Assembly: GCA_965644295.1 (NCBI GenBank)
Contig: CBFFRP010000288.1
Coordinates: 1-64,000, forward strand
Direction of reading: 5' to 3'
Origin: Paraphysomonas bandaiensis
Taxonomy: Eukaryota > Chrysophyceae
Length of the DNA: 64,000 nucleotides
Shown: one piece after another, positions 35,281-46,005 of the stretch
How positions within the stretch are numbered: the first letter of the stretch is position 1
Layout of the letters: each line of letters begins with the position of its first letter
The notes under the pieces: model-generated
The model's database searches: none
Told to the model about the DNA's origin: nothing
Seen by the model: the letters and a program-made list of their open reading frames with translations, nothing else
Translations under genes and position numbers: made by a program

Positions 35281-37190
35281 AATAGTTAAAAATAAGATTT
35301 AAGGCTAGTCTTGGTATTTAGTATTATACACTAAAGATTATTATTAGAGATAAAGATTGAATGATAAGGCCTAATAGTATAATAGCAGGACACGTTTGAG
35401 CGGAGCGTTAGCACCACACACATGTGCGTATCTTGTACAGTCGCGTCTCATGTATAGTTTGGTAATTATTCAGTCTATTTAGTATTTCATTGTTTACATG
35501 TGTTGTATTCACGCGTTAAGGGCTATACGTGAATCAATGACTCCTAATACTCCCCCTCAATGAAATATTCATATGGCGTATACATAGATATATGAATATG
35601 AGTGTATATATTTGGAGATAGTTCTACTGAGGGTACAACCCACGAGTGCAATCACAGATTGTGAATTACACTGATGTCAACATACAACATACTCGTGGGA
35701 AACTCCGTAGATCTCTAAGTCATCCATTGTGGTCTCTTGGTTGAGTTATCTGCCGGTGGGTTAGATACTCTTGTTCTTTTATTGCTAGCAGGTGTGTTGA
35801 TACCTCCCCCCCCATTAGTGAATCCCGCAATCTGTGGAACGTGTTTGATGTGAGAGGTTTAGTTAGAATGTCGGCCAGCATCTCGTTTGTAGGCATATAA
35901 TCAACAATAATAGAGTGAGAGGCGACTTGCTCTATTATTAAGTGATCTCTGATGGCAATATGTTTTGTTCGTCGGTGGTGTACGGGGTTTAGACATAGTT
36001 GAATTGCACCTTTGAGTATGGCATGTGAAAGCCCTATCCCGAGAGTAGTGATCGTAGCCAAATAGCTTCTTGACATGCTGTTGATAGTACCATGTACTCC
36101 GCTTCTGTAGAGGATAGAGCTACAGTGGTCTGGAGTCGTGATTGCCAGGAAATGAGACAATTTCCAATAAAGAAGCAAAACGCTGTGGTCGATCTGCGAG
36201 TTAAGTTGCAGCGTGCCCAATCACTGTCAGCGAATCCAGTTAAGGTAACAGACTTCCCGGAGTACTGTAGATGTTGGAATTTGCTGGTGGTGTTGTTATC
36301 CTCCAGCAGCCTTTGCTCTCTAGAGACTTGATTTCTTTGTTGATGGCTCACAGCCATTGTTCCTTGTACCTTCCTGATATTGCCTCACCAACATTGTTAG
36401 GTGTGTTAGGTACATCATTGCTACATATGTCATTTGCATGCATAATAATTTCAACATCATTCATGTATATTTTTCTGTAACTATCATGTTTATCAGGTGT
36501 TTTGTGGTTGTACAGATATCGTTTATCAACACCACAGTGATATTATATATATTGTGTACGTTTACAATTACCCTTTTTCTGGCCTGTCTCTTACTGTGGA
36601 GACATTTCTTTACGCAACGGCTCACCTTGTGACGGTGGGGTGTCCTTACACCCGTTATTGTGCCATCCGGGCTTTGCCGGTTTCTGTCACCCTGGGAATT
36701 CACAGTGTTGATAGCTCGTTTGACCTTACGAGCAGGGTGATCACGCTTGTCGTCACCCCGTGCCTCCTTCGGCACTGTATTCCGCTGAGCTTTTGCTGTG
36801 CGGCGAGGCCTTGCCTCCTTTTCATTTGCGTAGGGTCCTCTCAAATGGCTGTGACTCCCGCCCCGTGTGGTGTCATGACGGCTATCGGTTGAACTGCTCC
36901 TCCCTGGAGCTGTTCCTTCCACGGGACATCCTGGTTCCTCTTGCGGGGGCGATACCGCGTTCTGAAAACTAAAGCGCTCGGCGGTGTACCTTCTTTCGAT
37001 TTCCGCAGCGTGTATTGGGTCATTTAACTCGATGACCCGCCCTTCATTTTCTCGTGGGGCCAATCCTCTGTAAGCAGCCACGTGGCCTCTGATGACTGTG
37101 ATTCTTGTCGTGATGTATTGGAGGCCGCCCTGTGGATCTGTGTGGGTCATTCCAACGAGGTATTGGAAGCTCTCGGCTGTTCGATTCTCT
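35281..37190 (-). pseudogene. Decayed Ty1/copia retrotransposon, internally deleted
   Basis: Reading on the - strand, a segment at 37150-36900 (GLQYITTRITVIRGHVAAYR, DPIHAAEIE) resembles the linker between copia integrase and reverse transcriptase. Next, 36.43-36.27 kb gives VGEAISGRYKEQWL, a stop, then AINKEIKSLESKGCW, the start of copia reverse transcriptase. The catalytic reverse-transcriptase core is absent. RNase H follows (GFADSDWARC, STTAFCFFIGN, VALSSTEAEYM), then a frameshift near 36060 and the end motif NEMLADILTKPL. A purine tract (complement at 35549-35561) marks the start of a probable 3' LTR within 35280-35548, which I cannot delimit. Gag, protease, integrase core and 5' LTR were not found. 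Confidence 0.85.
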
Positions 37191-38237
37191 GAACTTTCTT
37201 CTTTTAGTGATGATTCGATTTCAGCGTAATAGTTTTATTTGACGTCGGGGATGCACTCATTGAAAAAGAAGACGTGGCTTGCTTGAGATTACGAAGTCCT
37301 TGAGTGAAGGTACATATATGACGTACCCTGGTCCATCCTCTCGGTATCCCTATGCAAAACTTAGGTTTTGAAGCCTAAGATCACTGAAAAGAAATGCGCT
37401 TGTTTGTAGAAAAACAAGAAAACTAAAATTTATTCTAACTTATCAAATAAGCCGGAAACACAAGCTCTCAACAAGTGTCCCGCAATCCTAAGCTCCCAAA
37501 GGACAGGTCAGTTAACTAGCTTATAACCTGCCGTAAGTAGCTAGAATAGTATGTCCTGTCTAATTCTAAATCTACTTGAAGAAAGAGTCGTCGGAAGAAA
37601 AAGAGAGAGAGAGCTCTGATTAGTTGCCTGCATGCATTGATGGACATTCCAGCAGTCGTCAAGAGGAGGCATCATTCAGTGCTAGAACACAGAGCTTCTT
37701 CGTCGAAAGATGAGACCTCCCCGTCGAAACCGAAGCAAAGATAGAAAGAAGATCACGAAGAAGAGCAGGAAGAACTCCTATATACAGAAAGTCTTCTTGT
37801 GGACACGTTCGTATGATGGCTTATGAACGTGACAACTTCAAAGCTGAAGCCCAGCTCCTCGAGCTTCAGAACCGGAAGGGGAAGAACAAGAAATTCTGTA
37901 GAATGTTATTGAAATATATAGAGAAGAGTAGAGTGTGCATTGTATGTTTTTATTGCTCTTCTTTTCAATAATTCTGTGGTGTATGTTTATAAATCAATGA
38001 CTAGCTAGAACTAGTTTGTAGCTCATTCACGTGCATAGCAATCAAACGGTTATAGTTGATCCAATTTTTATACTGAAAATAATATTAATTTGCAATATTA
38101 GTCAATAATATATCGAAATACAAATGCAGAGACTATTTATTAGCACTCTATAGTAACTAGCTAGTTTTAACGAGGAATGTACTACGTCAAAAACGTGGGA
38201 AATTTTTTTTCCCACGATTGCATATTGTTTACTTATG
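37191..38237. other. Intergenic, nothing recognised
   Basis: This mixed-composition stretch includes an AGAGAGAGAGAG tract near 37600 and ACTAGCTAGAACTAG around 38000. It may include more transposon remnants, but no domain or repeat match inside the window was found. Confidence 0.4.
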
Positions 38238-39255
38238 GTGTCGGGTGGGATCAACAAGTTTTACAATAATATATACAATTATAAGCAAAAATATGTTGAA
38301 GTTAAACGAAGCGACGTGATAGAGTTTTTGAAGCAGCAGGAGGATTATTAGTATACATATCAAATAACCAGGCCCCCCGATAAGAAATCATATATTCATA
38401 AAAAGTTAAGCCTTACTCTGCGTTCGAAATGGACTTGATCGACTGTAACTTCTATCAGTATATACTATAGGTGGCGATGATGATATATATGTGTTAAATG
38501 TACAAGATGTATATACAGTCGGAGGTTATCGTTACGTCGGTTGAAAAAAGCAAAGACGCCGCGACAGTCGAAAATGCTGTGAGGGATATTATATTGAATT
38601 CTATGAACAAGGAAAAGTTCACCCGCCGGTCATTCGCTGTGATAAAGGTCTCGAATTTCGTTTCTCTGACAATTTTATTGAACGGTTTGGTATTACAATA
38701 AAACGAAATCAGTCTTATACCCCCTTCCCTCTTTGATCGAAAGTTCAAATGGATATGTCAGATTAATTATTCGCCAATTATTGGTACGAAACAAGAACAA
38801 GCGATGGTTTGATTACATTGAACAGGCAGAGAAAAGCTATAACAATTCGTTTGTGAATAACGTAGGAATACCCATCCATGTGTGGAAGAGAAACTATCCG
38901 AAAGCAGAAAAAAAGAGTGTTGTTCGTACACACGTAGGCCACTGCTTCAAGTAGGTGATATTGTAAGAATCGATTTGAATTCCATTAACGCAGAGGTGAG
39001 AAAGCGAAAAAAGATGGGGAATAATAAGCAAACTTCCCTCCGATGGAGTGTTGAATTAGTTGAGATATTGTCGGACGGCAGAATAAAAAATATAAACTCA
39101 AAACCCCATGGGGAGCAATCATTACACACGACGATGATGATTCCAAAGTGAAGTGGTTTTTAGATACGCAGTTACAGCAAGTACACCCGGAAGCTATAGA
39201 TGGCAGGCTGAACTACACGGAAGAGCAAGCAGATGCGGTCAATTTGTTTTATTGA
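38238..39255 (+). pseudogene. Transposon integrase (DDE, rve-type) relic
   Basis: The relic starts with an N-terminal helical domain (GGINKFYNNIYNYKQKY, SDVIEFLKQQEDY, then a stop). The first catalytic Asp lies in MDLIDC at 38429, followed by stops and frameshifts and AATVENAVRDIIL. The second Asp is in RCDKGLEF after another frameshift, then NQSYTP, and the region usually reading NGxVER appears as SNGYVRLIIRQLL, so the catalytic Glu is lost. The tail GDIVRIDLNS and TSLRWSVELVEIL looks like the post-catalytic domain. The arrangement resembles integrases of eukaryotic Ginger/Maverick-like or domesticated F54H12.3-like elements. At least three disruptions make it non-functional. Confidence 0.75.
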
Positions 39256-40770
39256 TAATATTGATTATAGTATAATAATTAGCAAACAATAAAACTGATG
39301 TTTCACAATAAAGTTTCAAAAGCAAATAAATTTTATAGAACTAAAATCATGGAACCCCCAATTTCAACAAGAAAAAAACACACTCCTTCTGATACTTCCT
39401 TGGAAAGGTGCTATTACAACATTACAAAGCACAGCTATTTTCATATCCTCCACACAGGCGAACACTTTTTAACACTTTTTAATAATTTTGGTAGAAGCAA
39501 GTACTTCAAAAGGGTGGCTATTACATACAGGTAACAATGACCATCGATTGCAAAGAAGAAATATTGAACAATCTCAGCAAAGGTTAACACAGGTGGGGGG
39601 GACAACAGAATCTGCGCGTGATCTATGTGGTTAGCTACGTTGGTACACGGGAGGGTGGGTAGTAGAATCAGTGCTATATCTCGGTGTTTTAGGTGCGGCA
39701 CCAGTCAGCCTACACTATTATGGCCACGCCCTCGGAATGGGGCAACTACGATAAGTGTTAAATCTTAATAGTGAGTATAGCTAAATTCCAATAGAATAGC
39801 ATTAATACTATATGCAACCATCCAATACGCTACTGTGCTGGGGGAAACCATTCAATTCTGTAAGCCATATAATACGAAACTATTGAGGTGAATTTATTGT
39901 GGATGATAACAAATCATATAAATAATGTATATAAGTTACTTTTATTAATTATAAGTTACTTTACTTATAAGGGTCATATAAATAGAGATATATTATTCAA
40001 CCTAGTCAATTTGGTTGAATTTCCTAGTCATACTATTCTCGGTGTAAGAACCTAGTCAAAGCAATAAATGACTCAACCTAGTCAATTATAGTATTAAACC
40101 TAGTCGTGAATTGTACTCGCATATAGCTACGCGTTACAGGTCTATAGCTTGACATTACAGGCATATAGCTACGCATTACAGAAGCATGAGGTCATAGCAG
40201 GTGAAGTAGAACCAATGCAACATACATCAGATCAAAACAAAGCTGCGGTATATAGCAGCATAGGCAAGACTCCATCGATCGCTCCAATGCTGAAGTATGC
40301 AGGTAGACACCATTCTTTCTCTCAACACAATCTTCATGCATGTCCTTCAGTTACCTTTGAAAACATCGATGAAATCTTACTCTCTGGGGGTCTATCAGCA
40401 TCACTTATTTAACTATGAATTATAAGGCACAAGTATGACAACAACACACCACTCTACACACTGAAAACAACTGGATACAATTATTATAGTGGTTAGACTA
40501 GATAGATGGTGTTATTAAATTGCATACACAATTGTGTATTGTCAAGTAAAACTTATCAACAACATGATAATATAATTCGTTCAACTTCCGTATCTCGTAC
40601 AGTCGTGGTACAACACTTTTCACAGTTATAGCTATATAGTTTGTTTGACTACGTATTACAGATTCTCACATTGTATTCACCGTATTCTATAGAATTATAT
40701 TAGAGAGACATATGTATTCCAACGTATATGTATTTCAATGTAGTGACATTTTCTAATCCAGGATTAATGT
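39256..40770. other. Intergenic, contains repeat R2 copy 2
   Basis: No gene is supported. The frames at 39298 and 40149 have no known domains. The region may contain remaining parts of the integrase-bearing element, but no terminal repeats were recognised. Confidence 0.45.
39983..40127 (-). repeat. Dispersed repeat R2, copy 2 (reverse)
   Basis: This is the reverse-oriented partner of the 29.1-kb copy, about 145 bp long with a small number of substitutions and a 2-bp length difference. It contains CAACCTAGTCAATT, TTCCTAGTCATACTATTCTC and AACCTAGTCG words. Confidence 0.85.
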
Positions 40771-41493
40771 CTAAGTGCGAATTAAGAGTATCGCTCTTTC
40801 TCTTCTTCGACGTTCGTATTCCAACGGGCACACCGTAGTAAAATTTTTTAATCCAGGATGAATATCTATGTGCAAATCAAAATTATCATTTTCTTCTTCC
40901 TGTTGCGTAATAATTCCATATTGGGATCTATTCCCCGAAGTTAGTAGATCAAGGACTGATGGCATCATATTTAATCCATCTACCACCAAAGACTCAAGAG
41001 TTGAATATCGACCCTTCTCACGATTATAAATAGCGGCAACACCATTACCATTATTTGGTCTCCTAGATGCAGGTACTGGTATAACAATGGGGCCAGTATC
41101 GTACCCATCCATATCACCTTCCAGTAGTTCAACAACACGAAATGAAACACAATTCTCCCACTCAGTCTGCAGCTGAACATCGAAACGAAATCGACTACCC
41201 TTAGTTGGTTTCTTGGGTAAAACAATACGAAAGAGTACTTCATGCTCACTTAAAAATGGACAAATCCAAAAAGTGATTGTCCCGTCCATCCAGAGATGCA
41301 TCTGTACTCCTGTTGTCGGTTCACCTTGCGGATCAGTATCATACCCCGATTCACATCCTACAGCAATATTCAATTGATCACTTGTACAATTGAACACATA
41401 TGTTCCCTTGATTGATTGTCTAGGAGTGTTGAATATGATATGAGGGCGACCGACCATACTCAGACCATTCCCGTTAGGTGATGGGAACACCAT
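40771..41493 (-). CDS. Hypothetical 240-aa protein
   Basis: A single uninterrupted frame starts at an ATG in a CACCATGG context and ends in TAG. The protein is of mixed composition, without signal peptide or membrane segment. It has aromatic and acidic residues typical of a beta-rich fold (GTYVFNCTSDQLNIAVG, MHLWMDGTITFWICPF, RFRFDVQLQTEWENCVSFRV) and a basic RRRRERAILLI end. I do not recognise the family. The upstream region is shared head to head with the RING gene. Confidence 0.65.
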   Translation of the reverse strand: MVFPSPNGNGLSMVGRPHIIFNTPRQSIKGTYVFNCTSDQLNIAVGCESGYDTDPQGEPTTGVQMHLWMDGTITFWICPFLSEHEVLFRIVLPKKPTKGSRFRFDVQLQTEWENCVSFRVVELLEGDMDGYDTGPIVIPVPASRRPNNGNGVAAIYNREKGRYSTLESLVVDGLNMMPSVLDLLTSGNRSQYGIITQQEEENDNFDLHIDIHPGLKNFTTVCPLEYERRRRERAILLIRT

Positions 41494-42353
41494 GGGACCG
41501 AGGTAACCCGGAGTGTTCCAACAACATCATGTCGTCTATGAGGTGGGATGTAGGGTGGCATTTGTTATGGATATGATTGTGTGAGTACAGTAGAGTTGTA
41601 TTGTTGCTTATAATATGGAGGATATGTAGCGGTATTGATATGCATATATAGTAGTATCAACATACATCTACAGCATGACATACATGGATTTTATAGGAAA
41701 GTGAAGAGATATTTCCTCATGATGGGCCATTGACGAAGGAGGACTGTAGAGGGTGGTGTGTAGAACATGTCTTGGAAATGTCCTGAAGTCAGGCCCAAAT
41801 GGATTCTTTGTATTTATAGCAACTGTATTATTGGATTATACAGTAGTGTATTGTAGTCTACGGTATGGTCTTACGATAGTAGTTACTACCCTCACTACAA
41901 CCGTATTAGATATATACCATGCACAACTACAGTCTGTATATAAGAGTATAACAAATATAATGGCAGATTTTTCCACTTTTCCTGAAAAAAAAAAAATTGA
42001 AAAATCGTCGTTTTTTCATTAAAAAGTCACTTTTTTTCACTTTTCACTGAAAAAACGATGATTTTTCAATGAAATAAACGATAAACAAATCGATGAAATC
42101 GATATGCACAACCACCCCCTGTATGTATGTACTGCTGTATGTACTCTGTATGTACTGTATACTGTATATGTATGCTATGATAGTATGGAGTTCTAGAGTT
42201 TAATCCATCTATATCACTAAAGAGTGAATGCATCGATTAATTCTCTCATTCCATCCATTGTATTTATTCTCAATCAGACCATAGAATAAAAACATGCCTC
42301 TATCGTGATATTACAGTTCTTATATATATATATATATATAACTCAATTATATA
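41494..42353. promoter_or_regulatory. Divergent spacer upstream of RING gene
   Basis: This head-to-head spacer holds an inverted repeat at 41996-42070, TATGTATGTACTGCTGTATGT near 42124 (reverse complement of the TACAGCAGTACA word) and a (TA)n tract at 42320-42341 just before the RING-gene start. Promoter function is inferred. Confidence 0.35.
41996..42070. repeat. 23-bp inverted repeat (foldback)
   Basis: Arms 41996-42018 and 42048-42070 (ATTGAAAAATCGTCGTTTTT... and complement) pair at 22 of 23 positions around a 29-nt spacer that itself contains AAAAAGTCACTTTTT. It would form a stable hairpin in RNA or a cruciform in DNA. It may be a short foldback element. Confidence 0.8.
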
Positions 42354-43112
42354 ATGGAGAGTTCAACTAGTAATGAGGAGAGTCCAGAACCCAGATATTG
42401 GTGTCATAGTTGCAGGTGAGATGGTTTGAAGAGATGACTATATGTTAGCTACAGTGTATAATGTATGTGTGTATAGAGCTGATGTGTTGGGACGTAATAG
42501 TGAATTGAATATATGTGAAGTCAATTGTGCGACTTGTGGGAGTGAGTTTATAGAGCTTACTGGTCAAGGTGTAGAAGAGTTTCTTCGTCAACCAGGTTGG
42601 AATGTTGGATGGCATAATATGTAGTGATTAATTGTGATATAGATACAAGCGCAGCGAATACAGTCAGTACCGATGACGAAAATTCTCCAGCAGCATTAGC
42701 TCAGCAGCTGCAGGGATTGGCGGCATTCTTACCTTTGGGACGTGGTAATCCTATTGAAAGTTCGTTCAATACAACGACTCGACTTCCTTCAACATCTCTT
42801 CCCGATGGACATTCAGTAGTTTTCGAACGTCTTAATAGTGAATTCACGTCGTTAGATAATCTGCTACATCATTTACTAATGAATGAACAATCTCATGCTT
42901 CAGGGCAGCCCGCATCTGAAAGTGCTATATCTAATCTAGAGAGGCGAACGGAAAATATTGCAGAACTTGGTGAATGTTGTATATCTCAAGACCGTTTCAG
43001 TGAAGATGATGTAGCTGTAATTATGCCATGTGGCCATGCTTACAAGGAGCAGCTCATTGTTCGGTGGTTGCAGCAGCATAATTCGTGTCCTGTTTGCCGA
43101 GTTTCTATATAG
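42354..43112 (+). CDS. RNF126/RNF115-like protein with degenerate RING
   Basis: Exons 42354-42415, 42477-42595 and 42643-43112 give 216 aa; the introns are 61 and 47 nt. The N-terminal zinc ribbon RYWCHSC (C17, C20) with CATC (C38, C41) matches the ubiquitin-binding BCA2-type finger of RNF126/RNF115. The C-terminal 46 residues align with a RING-H2: C172, then S175 in place of the second Cys; C190 and H192 are kept; K195 and L198 replace the next His and Cys; C209 and C212 (CPVC) are kept. One zinc site is therefore lost and the other intact. Normal members are E3 ubiquitin ligases; activity here is doubtful. Confidence 0.85.
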
Positions 43113-43961
43113 TTGATGATTTTTACGTTAATAAAGTGTTATCACTGTATAATTTTTGTCTAAGGAGTAATCGGCTAATTGCTGTGATGTTCTTACCGTT
43201 GTATTAAGTTATTGAACAATCACTTCGAAGTGTGGGTGCTGACGTATAATTTTTTAATGAAAGACTTTATGTCTGTTATGTAAGTTTGCAATCTTTTATA
43301 CTATGCTTAAATTTGAATACCGCAAATGCGACAAGAATTGCTGAGGTGTACAAGTACTAAAGCTTAAAGCCTAATGGCTCCATAACTCTATAAGGTACGA
43401 GCGACGTATGAAAGTTCAATGTATTTTCAATAAGTAATCTATATTCTATATGCTCCTTGAGATTAAAGGTTATTAGAAGTATAGTATAATTTGATGGAAT
43501 AACAGTATAATATGTAAGTAGTAGGCTTCAAGTCTGACGTTGTTGATTTCAACATTTCAACTGAGTGGTCATCATCTGTCTTGTAGGAAATATCTAACTT
43601 CACTCATTAATACCTAGTACACAATTTATCTTGACTGTGTTGGTCGAATGTATGCCTTCCTGCCGACAAATGATAAATAGCGTCAGTTAACGAGGGCTAT
43701 AGAAAGGCCATAGTGCTATTACTTCTGTTGACAAGCTCGTCGACTATCAGCGACGAGAAGGAATTAATTTGCGTTTTGATAATTAAATTTATTATGGATG
43801 ATCGACAACACAAAGTCTATTTTACAGTTTCCAAAACTAAAAAGTACTTCAGCACTTTTCTTTTTGTTCAAGTATAAGAATATACATAAATTTCTAGTTG
43901 TATATTGTATATGACAAAATATCATTGAGTACATATATGGTACAAGAAATATACTTCAGAT
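43113..43961. other. Intergenic between two convergent genes, nothing recognised
   Basis: This is the 3' flank of the RING gene (with AATAAAGTG 15 bp after its stop) and of the ankyrin gene. AT-rich; no coding frame, RNA or repeat was recognised. Confidence 0.5.
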
Positions 43962-45492
43962 TTACATTGACAGCAACTTAAGTCTACGATACTCATTATT
44001 CAGCCAGGCTTCGAGCTCGTAATGACCTCCTGATGCAGCCAGCGATGCAGGAGTATCTCCCTCCCTCTCTGGTTGCATGTGCTTGAACGTTAGTCCTCCA
44101 CCTCCACTAGTTTCTGGCTGTAATAGCCACCGACATGCATCAAAGTTCCCTTTCACCGCCGCTTTATGGAGCGCGCTACGACCGTTGTTATTTAATACCT
44201 TTAGGTCTAACCCTTGCGACTTTAGGTACTGTAAAATATCTACGCTCCCATTTAGTGCACCCCATTGTGAGCAATTGCAACCGTGACCATTTAGCCGGTT
44301 TACATCACTTCCACCTTTTTCAACGAGCCACTTTACAGTGTCTAACTTACCCATCCAAATGGCAAGGTGAAGTGGGGTAGTACCGTCGTCTGTACCTACA
44401 TCTACAAACACTGACTTCGTGTGAATAAGCCAATCACACACCGCTATCTGTCCATTCCTCGCTGCCCAATGTAAAGGTTGTCTTTGCCGTTTTCTGGCCC
44501 CAGTAGCCCCATGAGGGTCCATTCCTAGCTCATCCACAAGGTATTTACACACATCTAGGTGTCCTTCACCAGCAGCCCAAGTAAGAGCGGTGTTACCGTG
44601 TTTGTCTCGAGCAGACAAAGGGCACCAGGATTGAGACACCAGAATATGAAGTTGACTTAAATCGCCCCGTCTCGCCGCTTCCAGACCTTCGTCACCGAGG
44701 TGATCACGGGCCCTTGCAGTGGCACTTGCCTCTTCTTTCCAGGCCACTGTGTTGGAGTCGTTCGGCGTATATACGATGACCTATCTCAAGGTGCGATATT
44801 AGCGCAATTTCGATATACACAATAACATATACGCCTACAGTATGCTCTAACGTACTTGAAGTTCGGTTTCTAGTGCTTGTACTCTGGCCTGTTCAGTGCA
44901 TACACCATGCTCCGCTATCTGAAACGGTTTTAAAGTACTCTTCTGTGCGACTAACGACATGGTTTACCTGATGAGTCCGATGCCCTCGTGGACCCTGAGA
45001 GAAATGCCCGCAAATAGGACAAGGAATTCTATTCATGAACAAATGCCAATTCATATGCGGACGGGTTGTTACGATAATATGATTAGATTTGGCGTCTACA
45101 TACGCATCGGCAATACAGTCTTTCATATGAACTTCAGGTATACATGATATAATAGACTGCCCGATTTCTTGTGCCGATTCGTATACACGTGGCTGTTTGA
45201 AACCATACTCCGATGTGGTCTCAATATGCATTACTGGCTTCTCATTCTCAGTATAATTCTCACTACACTGCTCTCTGTCGTGTTTCAAAGATGCCATATG
45301 ACGGCGAAATATATATATCGGACAAGTTGTACGCATATCGCCATATTTTCTCCAATTGCTTGTCAATTGAACAGGACATTCCTTTTCCATAAGATCTGCA
45401 TAATATGAGCCACACGCTAATTCCACAGCTTTGTGTAGAGCTATCTGCACTGATTCAATTAAACCTTTGCTGTGCTCACAATATGTGGGCAT
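43962..45492 (-). CDS. Ankyrin-repeat protein with N-terminal zinc-finger region
   Basis: Exons 45492-44968, 44918-44856 and 44780-43962 join in frame to 468 aa; the introns are 49 and 75 nt. The first half is unfamiliar, with Cys/His residues including CPICGHFSQGPRGHRTHQ, a possible C2H2-type finger, then a short helix (EQARVQALETELQ). The second half (from ~residue 215) carries about six ankyrin repeats: GNTALTWAAGEGHLDVCKYL, QPLHWAARNGQIAVCDWL, GTTPLHLAIWMGKLDTVKWL, WGALNGSVDILQYL, GRSALHKAAVKGNFDACRWL and GDTPASLAASGGHYELEAWL. This suggests a protein-binding scaffold; the partner is unknown. Confidence 0.82.
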
Positions 45493-46005
45493 TTTAAATC
45501 TTCTTGTTCACTCAGGTTTACTAATTCACTGTTTACTTCTCACTACACATTAGCTACTTCTGTCTTATATGTATAGTAGTGTGCTATATATGTATATATG
45601 ACGATGCTGAGAGGTGTCGTGAGGGCTTCATCTCCTTGTATTTTAATTTTCAGTTTAACTCATTGCTGTGAAATATCCAATCAAATTAGTATATTTAGAA
45701 TTGATTTGTAGGAAGTGATTGGAGTATGAAGACCTTTTGTTTTGATTGGCTAAGATTTGAGGGTGGTGAATAAAACAATAATAAGTACGATTCTCAGTCA
45801 GTACATACACGGTACAGCAGTACACTTACTCATACATACAGCAGTATATCACTGTATAGATATCCTCCTCGAGATATCCACATACACACGAACGGGCTGC
45901 TGTAAGATGCTGCTGGAACATCTAGACATGACCTTCTCACACTGCACACATATATATACTCCTCCACAATACATCTGCAAACGAGTTACATACCCCATAT
46001 CCTCC
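45493..46005. promoter_or_regulatory. Divergent spacer with two TACAGCAGTAYA words
   Basis: The spacer lies between the ankyrin gene and the GH28 pseudogene. TACAGCAGTACA at 45813 and TACAGCAGTATA at 45837 match words upstream of TRM6, the RING gene and CDK11. Promoter function is inferred. Confidence 0.4.
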
